64,000 nucleotides of DNA from Pseudomonas frederiksbergensis. Lineage in GTDB: Bacteria > Pseudomonadota > Gammaproteobacteria > Pseudomonadales > Pseudomonadaceae. Below are positions 43,170 through 52,717 of this stretch, in pieces; the stretch's first letter is position 1, and each line of letters begins with the position of its first letter. The notes under the pieces are model-generated. The model was given only the letters and a program-made list of their open reading frames with translations, was not told the DNA's origin and made no database searches. A program made the position numbers and the translations under genes. The DNA lies in contig NZ_MOBP01000025.1 of the NCBI RefSeq assembly GCF_003732665.1, positions 1-64,000 of the forward strand. The letters are read 5' to 3'.

Positions 43170-44759
43170 TTAAAACACCACGCCTTGGCTGCGCAGGTAA
43201 TCATCGTAAGTACCGCTGAAGTCGATCACGCCGCTAGGGCTGAGTTCGATAATGCGGGTGGCCAACGACGATACGAACTCACGGTCGTGGCTGACGAAAA
43301 TCAGCGTGCCCGGGTAGTTCTCCAGCGCCAGGTTCAGCGCTTCGATGGATTCCATGTCCAAGTGGTTGGTCGGTTCGTCCATGATCAGCACGTTCGGCTT
43401 TTGCAGGATCAGCTTGCCGAACAGCATGCGACCTTGCTCACCACCGGAGATGACCTTGACCGACTTGAGGATTTCGTCGTTGGAGAACAGCATCCGGCCG
43501 AGGGTGCCGCGAACCATCTGCTCGCCGCCCTGGGTCCATTGGCCCATCCAGTCGAACAGGTTGCAGTCGTCTTCGAAGTCGTGGGCGTGGTCCTGGGCGT
43601 AGTAGCCCAGTTCCGCGGCGTCAGTCCACTTCACGGTGCCGGCATCCGGGGTCAGTTCGTTGACCAGGGTGCGCAGCAGGGTGGTTTTACCGATACCGTT
43701 CGGGCCGATGATCGCTACGCGCTCGCCAGCTTCAACCTGGAAGCTGAAGTCCTTGAACAGTGGCTTGCCGTCAAAGCCTTTGGCCATGCGCTCGACGATG
43801 ACCGCCTGACGGTGCAGCTTCTTGTTCTGTTCGAAACGGATGAACGGGCTAACACGGCTCGAAGGCTTGACCTCGGCCAGTTGGATCTTGTCGATCGCCT
43901 TGGCGCGGGAGGTGGCTTGCTTGGCTTTCGAGGCGTTGGCCGAGAAGCGGCTGACGAACGATTGCAGCTCGGAAATCTGTGCTTTCTTCTTGGCGTTGTC
44001 CGACAGCAACTGCTCGCGGGACTGGGTCGCCACGGTCATGTACTCGTCGTAGTTGCCCGGGAACAGGCGCAGCTCGCCGTAATCCAGGTCAGCCATGTGG
44101 GTGCACACGCTGTTCAGGAAGTGACGGTCGTGAGAGATGATGATCATCAGGCTGGAGCGCTGGGTCAGGATGTTTTCCAGCCAGCGGATGGTGTTGATGT
44201 CCAAGTGGTTGGTCGGTTCGTCGAGCAACAGCACTTCAGGATCGGAGAACAGCGCCTGAGCCAGCAATACGCGCAGTTTCCAGCCTGGGGACACCTCGCT
44301 CATCGGGCCGAAGTGCTGCTCGATGCCGATACCCAGGCCCAGCAACAATTCGCCGGCACGGGATTCGGCGGTGTAGCCGTCCATTTCGGCGAACTCGGTT
44401 TCCAGTTCGGCCACGGCCATGCCGTCTTCTTCGGTCATTTCCGGCAGCGAGTAGATGCGATCGCGCTCAGCCTTGACCTTCCACAGCTCTTCGTGACCCA
44501 TGATCACGGTGTCGATCACGGTGAATTCTTCGTAGGCGAACTGGTCCTGGCGCAATTTACCCAGACGCACGTTCGGCTCGAGCATGACCTGGCCGCCGGA
44601 CGGCTCGAGATCGTTACCGAGGATTTTCATGAAGGTCGACTTGCCGCAACCGTTGGCGCCGATCAGGCCGTAGCGGTTGCCCGCCGCGAATTTGACCGAA
44701 ACGTTCTCGAATAACGGCTTGGCGCCGAACTGCATCGTGATGTTAGCTGTAGAAATCAA
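43170..44759 (-). CDS. ybiT: ABC-F family ATPase YbiT
   Basis: 529 residues with two ATPase domains: Walker A GANGCGKST and GPNGIGKTT, signature-type motifs SPGWK and SGGEQGRML, and Walker B LLLDEPTNHLD and LIMDEPTNHLD, joined by the basic P-site tRNA interaction linker. There are no membrane segments. ABC-F proteins bind the ribosomal E site and relieve stalled translation; length and sequence match the YbiT subgroup. Followed by a terminator, monocistronic. Confidence 0.92.
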   Translation of the reverse strand: MISTANITMQFGAKPLFENVSVKFAAGNRYGLIGANGCGKSTFMKILGNDLEPSGGQVMLEPNVRLGKLRQDQFAYEEFTVIDTVIMGHEELWKVKAERDRIYSLPEMTEEDGMAVAELETEFAEMDGYTAESRAGELLLGLGIGIEQHFGPMSEVSPGWKLRVLLAQALFSDPEVLLLDEPTNHLDINTIRWLENILTQRSSLMIIISHDRHFLNSVCTHMADLDYGELRLFPGNYDEYMTVATQSREQLLSDNAKKKAQISELQSFVSRFSANASKAKQATSRAKAIDKIQLAEVKPSSRVSPFIRFEQNKKLHRQAVIVERMAKGFDGKPLFKDFSFQVEAGERVAIIGPNGIGKTTLLRTLVNELTPDAGTVKWTDAAELGYYAQDHAHDFEDDCNLFDWMGQWTQGGEQMVRGTLGRMLFSNDEILKSVKVISGGEQGRMLFGKLILQKPNVLIMDEPTNHLDMESIEALNLALENYPGTLIFVSHDREFVSSLATRIIELSPSGVIDFSGTYDDYLRSQGVVF

Positions 44760-45227
44760 AGGTTTTTCCTGCGAAGCATTCAGAGTAGCTAGGGGTGCGG
44801 CAGTACCGATTCAGTACCCGGTTCCGGTTTTCAAACCACGGGAAATGCATCCCGGTCAGAAGCGGAAGGTCCATCTGGCAATAAGTGGACAGCAGCAATG
44901 GAGCGCTTGGCCCGAGTCGAAGTGCGCTGAGGCGGGGTTCATTCCCGTCATCAACCAAGGGGGGCGCGTAATGTTTGGCGGCGATTGTACTGGTCTGGCT
45001 CTTTAAACGATAGGGCGTTGAGCCTGCGCGGGCACTTTGGCAGCATCAGCGGACACATTTTCACAGTTGTAAGCTAACTATTTGTTACAAACGGGGGCTA
45101 AAATGCCACCTTTCACCCAATGCCATGATGGCCTGGGCTCAAGGACGCGCCACCGGGACCGCTGTTTCGTATTCAGACACTGCGTCAGACCGCTTGGCCG
45201 GCAGCGCAGTTTGTTCACTTCTGACGT
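44760..45227. other. 468-bp divergent intergenic region
   Basis: It separates ybiT and lpxO. No coding frame with a ribosome site and no repeat or clear RNA gene was seen. It presumably holds both promoters, and a TAAAAT hexamer at 45099-45104 lies about 125 bp before lpxO. Confidence 0.5.
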
Positions 45228-46139
45228 GTGACGATTGCCGTGAAACTTATTATTGCCGCTATTTATGTTGTCTCCATCGCGTACGTTCACCTGCGCGGTC
45301 GTGTCCGCCACAAACTGGGTCGTCAACTCAGCGATCACTCGACGTTCCTGGCGCCGATCAATTGCTTCCTTTATATGTTCTCCAAAATGCCCAGCAAACC
45401 CTATCTCAACCCGGCGGACTTTCCGGACCTGAGCCCGTTGCAGGCGCACTGGGAAGAAATCCGCGAAGAGGGGCAGAACCTGCTGCGGGCCGGAGAAATC
45501 AAGCGCTCGAACCAATACGACGACGTGGGTTTCAACTCGTTCTTCAAGAGTGGCTGGAAGCGTTTCTACCTGAAGTGGTACGGCGACAGCCATCCTTCAG
45601 CCGAGAAACTCTGCCCACGCACCACTGAACTGGTGCAAAGCATCGGCTCGATCAAGGCCGCGATGTTCGCCGAGCTGCCACCGGGTTCCAAACTGGTGCG
45701 CCACCGCGATCCGTATGCAGGCTCCTACCGCTATCACCTGGGCCTGGAAACGCCGAACGATGCCGGCTGCTACATCAATGTCGACGGCGAGAACTACCAC
45801 TGGCGCGATGGCGAAGCGGTGATGTTTGACGAAACGTTCATCCACTACGCGGAAAACACCACGGATCAGAACCGTATCATCCTGTTCTGCGACGTCGAAC
45901 GCCCGATGAAGTACCGCTGGGCGGCGGCGTTCAACAGTTGGTTCAGCCGCAATGTGATGTCGGCGGCGGGCGCGCCGAATGATGCGGGCGACAAGACCGG
46001 TGGTATCAATCGGTTGTTCACCAAGATCTACAAGGTACGGTTGCGGGGCAAGGAGCTGAAGAAGCGCAACCGGGCGCGTTACTACCTGGAGAAATGGGCG
46101 ATTTTTGGTGGGCTATTGGCGGTTTTCGTGCTGATCTGA
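45228..46139 (+). CDS. lpxO: Lipid A hydroxylase LpxO
   Basis: A 303-residue Fe(II)/2-oxoglutarate dioxygenase of the aspartyl/asparaginyl beta-hydroxylase fold. Iron ligands are visible as LVRHRDPYAG (His-x-Asp near residue 159) and FIHYAENTT (His near 205); RIILFCDVERP carries the oxoglutarate Arg. Hydrophobic segments at both ends anchor it to the inner membrane. It adds the 2-hydroxyl to secondary acyl chains of lipid A. The start is GTG at 45228. Confidence 0.92.
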   Translation: MTIAVKLIIAAIYVVSIAYVHLRGRVRHKLGRQLSDHSTFLAPINCFLYMFSKMPSKPYLNPADFPDLSPLQAHWEEIREEGQNLLRAGEIKRSNQYDDVGFNSFFKSGWKRFYLKWYGDSHPSAEKLCPRTTELVQSIGSIKAAMFAELPPGSKLVRHRDPYAGSYRYHLGLETPNDAGCYINVDGENYHWRDGEAVMFDETFIHYAENTTDQNRIILFCDVERPMKYRWAAAFNSWFSRNVMSAAGAPNDAGDKTGGINRLFTKIYKVRLRGKELKKRNRARYYLEKWAIFGGLLAVFVLI

Positions 46140-46164
46140 GTTTTGTATCTGAGCGGCTGACGCC

Positions 46165-46240
46165 TTCGCGGGCAAGCCCGCTCCCACATTGGATCTGTGG
46201 TGTTCACAAATCCCCTGTGGGAGCGGGCTTGCTCGCGAAG
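46165..46240. repeat. REP pair, tail-to-tail
   Basis: 76 bp; spacer GGATCTGTGGTGTTCACAAA is the complement-oriented form of the spacer at 5.1 and 55.3 kb. Confidence 0.92.
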
Positions 46241-46264
46241 AGGCCGTTACATTCACCACAAAGC

Positions 46265-48784
46265 CTAAGGCTTCTTGGCTCCCAACTGCTTCCACATCTT
46301 CGCCGTGATCTTCTGCCGATTGGCATACCCCTCCCACGGATCCCCCTTCAACCCCTCAAGCCGCTCCAGCAAATTGGCCACGGTCCATTCCTGGGAACCG
46401 TGTAATTCAGTCAACTCGTCCCGACTGATGGGCACCGACACCGGCAACCCTGGCCGAGCCCGCACCGAATACGCCGCCACCGTACTGGCCCCTCGGGTGT
46501 TGCGCAGGTAATCGACGAAGATCTTGCCGACCCGATTCTTCGGGCCCATGGTCGCGGTGATCCGTTCCGGCAGTTGCTGCGCCATGAACTGGGCGATGGC
46601 CTTGGCGAACGCCTTGACCGTGTCCCAGTCATCCTTGCGCGCCAGCGGCACGATGATGTGCATGCCTTTGCCGCCGCTGGTTTTCAAGAACGCCTCCAGG
46701 CCGATTTCGTCCAGCACCGACAGGGTCAGTTGCGTGGCCTCGACCATGCTTTTCCACGGCAGCGCCGGATCGGGGTCGAGGTCGAGGACAAACAGGTCCG
46801 GGGTTTCGATCTTGTCGTGGGTAGCGCCCCACGTATGCAACTCGATAGTGCCCATTTGCGTTGCGCCGATCAGCGCCTGGACCGTGTCGATTTCCATCAG
46901 CCGCGCATGGCCCAGGTCGATGTTCGGGTCCAGGTGCTTGATGTTGGGGATCGCCAGGCGTTCGGCATGTTTCTGGAAGAACTGTTCGCCTTCGACTCCT
47001 TCCGGCGCCCGCAACAGCGACACCGGGCGGTCGCGCAGGAACGGCAGGATCCACTGGCTGATGCTGTCGTAGAACTGCACCAGTTGCAGTTTTTGCGTGC
47101 CGCTGTCCTTGTCGATCACCCGCTCGGGATGAGTGATCTTGACCCCGGCGACGGTGCTGTCCTTGCTGATGGGTTTCTTCTCGCTCACAGGTTTGCTCGC
47201 TTTGGGGGATTGCGGTTGTTCACGAACAATCTCTGTTGCCGGTTTGTCGGTGCGCATGGCAATGAAGGCCGCTTGCCGGACCACGCCTTCACGGGTCCAC
47301 TCGGCAAATTCCGCTTCGCACACCAGCGTCGGCTCGACCCATTGCACGCCCCGGGCCTGGGCGGACGTCAGGGGCTTGGCCAATGGCGAGGTCTTGCGTT
47401 CTAGTTTCTGCAGTTGCCCATGGAACAACTTGAGATTGGCCTGATTGAACCCGGTGCCGACCCGACCGGCATAAACCAGTCCGGTATCGTCGTAGACCCC
47501 GAGCAACAGGGCGCCAAAACCGCTGCGCGAGCCTTGCGGCGCGGTATAGCCGATGATCACGAACTCCTGGCGCAAGCGGCATTTGAGCTTGATCCAGTCG
47601 GGGCTGCGTCGAGACACGTAAGGGCTGCCGGCGCGCTTGCCGATCACGCCTTCCAATGACAGCGCACAGGCACTCTCGATGATGTCCTGGTGCTTGGCGG
47701 TGAACGCCTCGGAAAAGCGCAACACCTGCCGCGACTTGCGCCCCAAGGCTTTTTTCAACGCGCCACGGCGATCTTCCACCGGTAATTCGCGCTGATCGAC
47801 GCCGTGCAAGAAGGGCGCGTCAAACACGAAATAGACGATATCCACCGAGCGGCCGATTTCGAAAGCGTTCTGCAACGCCTGAAAATCCGGAAAGCCTTTG
47901 TCGTTCAACACCACCACTTCGCCGTCCAGCCAACTGCCGTCGAGTTTCATATCGGCCAGAGCCTTGGCTTGCAGCGGTAATTTGGCGGTCCAGTCGTGGC
48001 CGTTGCGGGTCAACAACCGAACTTCGCCGTTGTCGATTCGGGCGAGGATGCGGTAGCCATCGAACTTGATTTCATAACGCCAGTCGCCGGCCGGGGCCTT
48101 GTCCATCAGCGTCGCCAGTTGAGGGCTGAATGTTTCGGGCAGGGTGGCTGGTTTGGGTTTTTTAACGGTTTTTTTTGTGGCTTTTTTGGTGGCTTTTTTG
48201 GTGGTCTTATCGCCCACCGTGGCATCGCTCAATACGCTTTTCGGCAGCTCGGCCACCACATCAAACTCACTGATCGGCCGCGCCTGTTGATCCTTTTCCT
48301 TGATCAGCAGCCATTGTTCCTTGTCGCCACTGCCGCGCAGGTGAGTGCGCACCAACGCCCAGTCCCCCGAGAGCTTTTCGCCGATCAAGGTGAATTTCAG
48401 TTTGCCGGCCTTGTAGGTTTCCTGCGGATCACCAATGGGCTGCCAGACGCCGTGATCCCAGACGATCACATCCCCGGCGCCGTACTGACCCTCGGGAATA
48501 CTGCCCTCGAAGGTGCCGTAGCTGATGGGATGGTCTTCGACATGTACCGCCAGGCGCTTTTGCGTCGGATCGAGGCTCGGGCCTTTGGGCACGGCCCAGC
48601 TCTTGAGGGTGCCATCGAGTTCCAGGCGAAAGTCATAATGCAGGTTGCGCGCATCGTGTTTCTGGATCACGAAACGCAGGGCCGACGCGGTTTTCTTGCC
48701 GCGTTTGGCCGGCGCCGATTCGGGCGGCTCCGAGGTGATCTCGAAGTTGCGTTTGCGCGTGTATTCACTCACCGGTTTAGCCAT
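46265..48784 (-). CDS. ligD: Multifunctional DNA ligase D
   Basis: 839 residues with all three NHEJ activities in the Pseudomonas order. A 3'-phosphoesterase domain (~30-190) has QKHDARNLHYDFRLELDG and AVHVEDHPISYG. A Lys-rich linker spans ~194-212. The ATP-dependent ligase domain (~215-520) has the adenylated Lys240 in EIKFDGYR. The C-terminal primase/polymerase domain (~545-830) has FVLDLDPDPALPWK and TSGGKGMHIIVP. It processes and seals double-strand breaks with Ku. It lies 33 bp after ku on the same strand. Confidence 0.96.
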   Translation of the reverse strand: MAKPVSEYTRKRNFEITSEPPESAPAKRGKKTASALRFVIQKHDARNLHYDFRLELDGTLKSWAVPKGPSLDPTQKRLAVHVEDHPISYGTFEGSIPEGQYGAGDVIVWDHGVWQPIGDPQETYKAGKLKFTLIGEKLSGDWALVRTHLRGSGDKEQWLLIKEKDQQARPISEFDVVAELPKSVLSDATVGDKTTKKATKKATKKTVKKPKPATLPETFSPQLATLMDKAPAGDWRYEIKFDGYRILARIDNGEVRLLTRNGHDWTAKLPLQAKALADMKLDGSWLDGEVVVLNDKGFPDFQALQNAFEIGRSVDIVYFVFDAPFLHGVDQRELPVEDRRGALKKALGRKSRQVLRFSEAFTAKHQDIIESACALSLEGVIGKRAGSPYVSRRSPDWIKLKCRLRQEFVIIGYTAPQGSRSGFGALLLGVYDDTGLVYAGRVGTGFNQANLKLFHGQLQKLERKTSPLAKPLTSAQARGVQWVEPTLVCEAEFAEWTREGVVRQAAFIAMRTDKPATEIVREQPQSPKASKPVSEKKPISKDSTVAGVKITHPERVIDKDSGTQKLQLVQFYDSISQWILPFLRDRPVSLLRAPEGVEGEQFFQKHAERLAIPNIKHLDPNIDLGHARLMEIDTVQALIGATQMGTIELHTWGATHDKIETPDLFVLDLDPDPALPWKSMVEATQLTLSVLDEIGLEAFLKTSGGKGMHIIVPLARKDDWDTVKAFAKAIAQFMAQQLPERITATMGPKNRVGKIFVDYLRNTRGASTVAAYSVRARPGLPVSVPISRDELTELHGSQEWTVANLLERLEGLKGDPWEGYANRQKITAKMWKQLGAKKP

Positions 48785-48817
48785 GGCGGACTACCCTGTG
48801 CTGCGAGTCCCGGGCCG

Positions 48818-49693
48818 TCAGCCGCGAGAACTCTTCGTGGCTTTTTTCGCCGGAGCCGGTTTGGCCGCAGCTTTGCGCGGCTTGGCCGCCGGTTTGCTGG
48901 CTGCCTTGCCGCCGAGGCTGCGTTTGAGCAGTTCGGTCAAGTCAATGACATCCGCCGTTTTACGTTCCTCCTCGCCAGTGGTGCTCTCGACGTCTTCGAT
49001 CTTGCCTTCATGGGCCTTTTTCTCCACGAGGGCCATGATCTTGTCTTCGAAACTGTCGCGGTAATCCTCGGGTTTCCAGTCGGCGCTCATGTCTTCCACC
49101 AGGCGCTTGGCCATCTCCAGCTCTCCTTTTGCCAGTTCGGGTTTGGTCACCTCGCTGCCCAGTTCCAGTTCATCCAGGCTGCGCACTTCCGCCGGCCAAC
49201 GCAGCATCACCAGCACCATCGCCGACTCCAGTGGCATCAGCGCCGCCAGGTGCTGACGGGTGTGCAGCACGACATGGGCGAGGGCGACCTTGTTGGTCTT
49301 GCTCAGGGTTTCACGCAAAAGTGCGTAGACCTTGCCACCGCGTTTGTCCGGCGCCAAGTAATAGGGTGTGTCGATGTTTTGCAGCGGGATCTGCTCGCTG
49401 TCGACGAAGGCGAAGATGTCGATGGTCTGGGTCGACAGCGGGTGCGCGGAGCGGATTTCCTCTTCGCTGAGCACCACATAGCGACCCTTTTCGTAGGCCA
49501 CGCCTTTGACGATATGTTCCTTGGTGACTTCCTTGCCGGTGACCTTGTTGACGCGTTTGTAGCCCACCGGGTCCATGCTGCGGCTGTCGAGCCAGTCGAA
49601 ATCCACCCCTTGGGATGAGGTTGCCGACACCAGTGCCACGGGGATGTGCACCAAGCCGAAACTGATTGCGCCTTTCCAGATTGCTCGGGCCAT
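48818..49693 (-). CDS. ku: Non-homologous end-joining protein Ku
   Basis: 291 residues. The N-terminus MARAIWKGAISFGLVHIPVA is the bacterial Ku hallmark; the barrel and bridge regions follow (YYLAPDKRGGKVYALLRETL). The C-terminal tail is a Lys/Ala/Pro-rich extension that helps DNA threading. It forms a homodimer on DNA ends and recruits LigD, encoded next. Confidence 0.96.
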   Translation of the reverse strand: MARAIWKGAISFGLVHIPVALVSATSSQGVDFDWLDSRSMDPVGYKRVNKVTGKEVTKEHIVKGVAYEKGRYVVLSEEEIRSAHPLSTQTIDIFAFVDSEQIPLQNIDTPYYLAPDKRGGKVYALLRETLSKTNKVALAHVVLHTRQHLAALMPLESAMVLVMLRWPAEVRSLDELELGSEVTKPELAKGELEMAKRLVEDMSADWKPEDYRDSFEDKIMALVEKKAHEGKIEDVESTTGEEERKTADVIDLTELLKRSLGGKAASKPAAKPRKAAAKPAPAKKATKSSRG

Positions 49694-49896
49694 CTTCGTC
49701 TACTCGCAAGTGATGATCAGGTGACCTTTGGCCCCGCGCAAAAGTTTCAGCGGCTTGCGCCCAGGCGCTGCGGGGGGATCAGCGGTGCAGGTAAACCGGT
49801 GTTACATCTGTGAAGGAGGTTTCAGTTAACAAATCCGAACGTCGGGCGTAGCGTGGCATCGAAGACTCTATTCCCGTGTCCGCAGAGAGGCTCCCC

Positions 49897-50211
49897 ATGA
49901 ACAGATTTGTGCTCGGTAGCACCGTGTTGGCCTTGAGCGCTGTGCTCGGCCAGACGGCCCTGGCCCAGAGCCCGACGGGCAGCAGTAACAACAACCCCTA
50001 CAACAGCCCGATTCACCGGGCCAACCCCAACAGTATGCAAGGCACGCAGCCGGCCACCCGACAGCCCACGTTCGCCCCCGTGCCGCGCCCGCCAACCCTG
50101 GAAAACGGCGGCATCGGCAACCGCTATCCCCAGGACAAAGCAGCGCCCAGCTCGCCACCGAAATTCATTCCCAACCCACCACCCCGGGACTCGGACAGCA
50201 GCAACCGTTGA
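49897..50211 (+). CDS. Small secreted Asn/Pro-rich protein
   Basis: 104 residues from ATG 49897 (AGAGAGG upstream). A signal peptide (core LGSTVLALSAVLGQTALA) is followed by a low-complexity mature part rich in Pro, Asn, Ser and Gln (SPTGSSNNNPYNSPIHRANP). No family was recognised. It lies 48 bp before the sugar dehydrogenase gene on the same strand and may be co-expressed with it. Confidence 0.72.
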   Translation: MNRFVLGSTVLALSAVLGQTALAQSPTGSSNNNPYNSPIHRANPNSMQGTQPATRQPTFAPVPRPPTLENGGIGNRYPQDKAAPSSPPKFIPNPPPRDSDSSNR

Positions 50212-50259
50212 CCGGCAGATTGATTCTGTCAGCCATTCGAACGACAAAAGGAAGCGTGC

Positions 50260-51411
50260 ATGTTGCGTAAAACCCTCCTGGCGACCTTCTGCGCCAGCGT
50301 ACTGATCACCGCCGCGGCGCCTGTTTTCGCGGCGCCCGCCCAGGAACTCAAAAGCGAACAAGGCACCCTCGAAGTCACGCCGATTACCAAGGGCCTGGAA
50401 CACCCGTGGGCCTTGGCATTTCTGCCGGATCGCCAAGGGATGTTGGTGACTGAACGGCCCGGCAACCTGCGGGTAGTCAGCACCGATGGCAAACGCTCAG
50501 CGCCGATCAGCGGCGTGCCCAATGTCTGGGCCAAGGGGCAGGGCGGTTTGCTCGATGTGGTGCTGTCACCGGATTTCCAGCAGGACCGCATGGTTTATCT
50601 GTCCTTCGCCGAGGGCGGTGGCGATGGCGACAAGGCCGGGACGGCGGTGGGTCGCGGGCGTTTGTCCGAAGACCTGACCACCCTCAAGGATTTCAAGGTT
50701 ATTTTCCGCCAGGAGCCGAAGCTCTCGGTGGGTAATCACTTCGGCTCGCGGCTGGTGTTCGACCGTGACGGTTATCTGTTCATCACCCTGGGTGAAAACA
50801 ATGACCGCATGACCGCCCAGGACCTCGATAAGCTGCAAGGCAAAGTCGTGCGGATCTACCCGGACGGCAAGGTGCCGGACGACAACCCCTTTGTCGGTCA
50901 GGCTGGCGTGCGTCCGGAGATCTGGTCCTACGGCCATCGCAACCCCCAAGGCGCGGCACTCAACCCCTGGAACGGCACGCTGTGGGAAAACGAGCACGGC
51001 CCCAAGGGGGGTGACGAGATCAACGTCATCGAGCGCGGCAAGAATTACGGTTGGCCCCTGGCAACCAACGGCATCAACTATTCCGGCCAGCCGATTCCGG
51101 AGGCCACGGGCAAGACCGCCGAAGGCACCGTGCCGCCGCACCATGTCTGGGAAGTCTCTCCTGCCATCAGCGGCATGGCGTTCTACGACGCCGACCGCTT
51201 CAAGCCTTGGCAGCACAACGTATTCATCGGCGCGCTGGCGAGCCAGGAGCTGATTCGCTTGCAATTCGATGGCGACAAAGTGGTGCATGAAGAGCGTTTG
51301 CTGGGGGAACTCAAGGCGCGGATTCGCGATGTACGGCAGGGGCCTGACGGGTATTTGTATGTGCTGACGGATGAGGAAGACGGGGCTTTGTACAAAGTCG
51401 GGTTGAAGTAA
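50260..51411 (+). CDS. PQQ-dependent soluble aldose sugar dehydrogenase (YliI/Asd-like)
   Basis: A 383-residue periplasmic six-bladed propeller enzyme with a signal peptide (core LLATFCASVLITAAAPVFA). Motifs of the GSDH family are visible: LEHPWALAFLPD, NHFGSRLVFDRDGYLFITLG, IWSYGHRNPQGAA and WENEHGPKGGDEINVI. It oxidises aldose sugars with PQQ and periplasmic acceptors. AAAGGAAG precedes the ATG. Confidence 0.92.
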   Translation: MLRKTLLATFCASVLITAAAPVFAAPAQELKSEQGTLEVTPITKGLEHPWALAFLPDRQGMLVTERPGNLRVVSTDGKRSAPISGVPNVWAKGQGGLLDVVLSPDFQQDRMVYLSFAEGGGDGDKAGTAVGRGRLSEDLTTLKDFKVIFRQEPKLSVGNHFGSRLVFDRDGYLFITLGENNDRMTAQDLDKLQGKVVRIYPDGKVPDDNPFVGQAGVRPEIWSYGHRNPQGAALNPWNGTLWENEHGPKGGDEINVIERGKNYGWPLATNGINYSGQPIPEATGKTAEGTVPPHHVWEVSPAISGMAFYDADRFKPWQHNVFIGALASQELIRLQFDGDKVVHEERLLGELKARIRDVRQGPDGYLYVLTDEEDGALYKVGLK

Positions 51412-51426
51412 AACTCATCTACCGCT

Positions 51427-51493
51427 TTCGCGAGCAAGCCCGCTCCCACAGAGGGAACGCATTCCAAATGTGGGAGCGGGCTTGCTCGCGAAG
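51427..51493. repeat. REP pair, tail-to-tail, short-spacer class
   Basis: 67 bp with spacer GAGGGAACGCATTCCAAA, matching the pair at 43.0 kb. Confidence 0.92.
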
Positions 51494-51527
51494 GCGGCTT
51501 CATACGCACCAAAAATCCAGAGCTGCT

Positions 51528-52625
51528 TCACTGTCGGCTATACAGAATCACCGCCGCCCGAAGCTTCCCCCGTCCAAAACTGCACATCTTCTCAAACTCC
51601 CCATGACTCACCGGCAAGTGCTGACAGTCCATGGGCTGGCGATGCTGGCTGTGATCCACATCCGGGTCGTGCAGGTAGACAAACTCCTCGTCGCAATCGG
51701 TGACCATCACCCAGTGCGGCGCCTTTGAGCGGGTCAGGCGATAGCTGCTGATCAACACCAGCGGCTGCCCGCCCGCATCCAGCAGTCGGGGCAGATCCAG
51801 CGGCCCGCCAATCACCCGTTCCACGTCGGTGTCCTGCAATTGCGCGGTGAACTCCTCGTGGACCAGACGCATTACGTCCTTTTTATGTTCATCGCGCACG
51901 CCATCGAGAAACAACGGCCCGGCCATGCTCAATTGCAACCGCACGCGAAAGCCGCGTCGCCACGCCGCCAGCGCCAAACCTTGGGGGCTGCAACCACCGT
52001 GCCCCGAGGTCATGAACACCGTGGTCGCCTCGCGCCAGATTTGCAGTTCTTCACGCCGTTCCAGCAATCGGCCCTGTTGCAGCGCGCCCATGGCCATCAG
52101 CAAACAGGCCGGGCCGCAGGTGAAATCGGTGGTCTGGCGATACCAGGGCACCTGGATATTGCGCGAATCCCGGTGCTGGAGGATGCGTTTCTCCAGGCGC
52201 AGCGCGTCGGCGTGGTCCTGGTAATAGTCATGAATCAGCGCAAAGCGCCGGTAACCGTTGCGCTCATACAGGGCAATCGCCGCCGGGTTGTCGATGCGCA
52301 CCTCCAGCCGCAGGTAAGCGCAATCGTGCTCAAGGGCACAGGCCTCGACCCGCTCCAGCAACTGCTTGCCCAAGCCATTGCCTCGAGCTTCGGCGGCGAT
52401 GGCAATCGAATACAGCCGCGCCAGGGACGTGCCGCGATGGAACAACACCACCGCGTACCCGAGCAGCGCCTCGCCGACCTCGGCGACCAATAGTTGTCCA
52501 TGGGCACGGGTGATCATCCACTGAAAACTGCGACTGTTGAGCCGATCCGTGGTGAAGCATTGCTCTTCGAGTTTGAGCAGCGCCGGTAAGTCGTCAACTA
52601 CCGCCAAGCGAAAGACAGGATGCAT
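51528..52625 (-). CDS. GNAT acetyltransferase fused to a C39-like cysteine peptidase
   Basis: 365 residues. Residues ~1-150 are a GNAT domain with the acetyl-CoA loop EARGNGLGKQLL (79-90) and VRIDNPAAIALYERNGYRRF. Residues ~155-365 are a C39/papain-like peptidase with catalytic Cys170 in TTDFTCGPACLLMA, His in KAPHWVMV and Asp in YLHDPDVD. There is no signal peptide, so it acts in the cytoplasm. Comparative genomics has predicted that this fusion and a divergent RLAN/ATP-grasp protein form a peptide-synthesis or protein-modification unit, but no substrate is known to me. The start at 52625 has GGTGG upstream. Confidence 0.88.
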   Translation of the reverse strand: MHPVFRLAVVDDLPALLKLEEQCFTTDRLNSRSFQWMITRAHGQLLVAEVGEALLGYAVVLFHRGTSLARLYSIAIAAEARGNGLGKQLLERVEACALEHDCAYLRLEVRIDNPAAIALYERNGYRRFALIHDYYQDHADALRLEKRILQHRDSRNIQVPWYRQTTDFTCGPACLLMAMGALQQGRLLERREELQIWREATTVFMTSGHGGCSPQGLALAAWRRGFRVRLQLSMAGPLFLDGVRDEHKKDVMRLVHEEFTAQLQDTDVERVIGGPLDLPRLLDAGGQPLVLISSYRLTRSKAPHWVMVTDCDEEFVYLHDPDVDHSQHRQPMDCQHLPVSHGEFEKMCSFGRGKLRAAVILYSRQ

Positions 52626-52717
52626 ATGACCACCGTAAAAGTTGCGTAACGAAACGGGACTTTCGAAAAAGTTCGTGCTTAATAGGAAAGGTCTTGTTCT
52701 CCAACGGATCAATCACT

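Noticed and set aside
47996..49618. 540-residue plus-strand frame opposite ligD and ku
   Set aside because: Antisense shadow; composition and lack of motifs mark it as non-coding.
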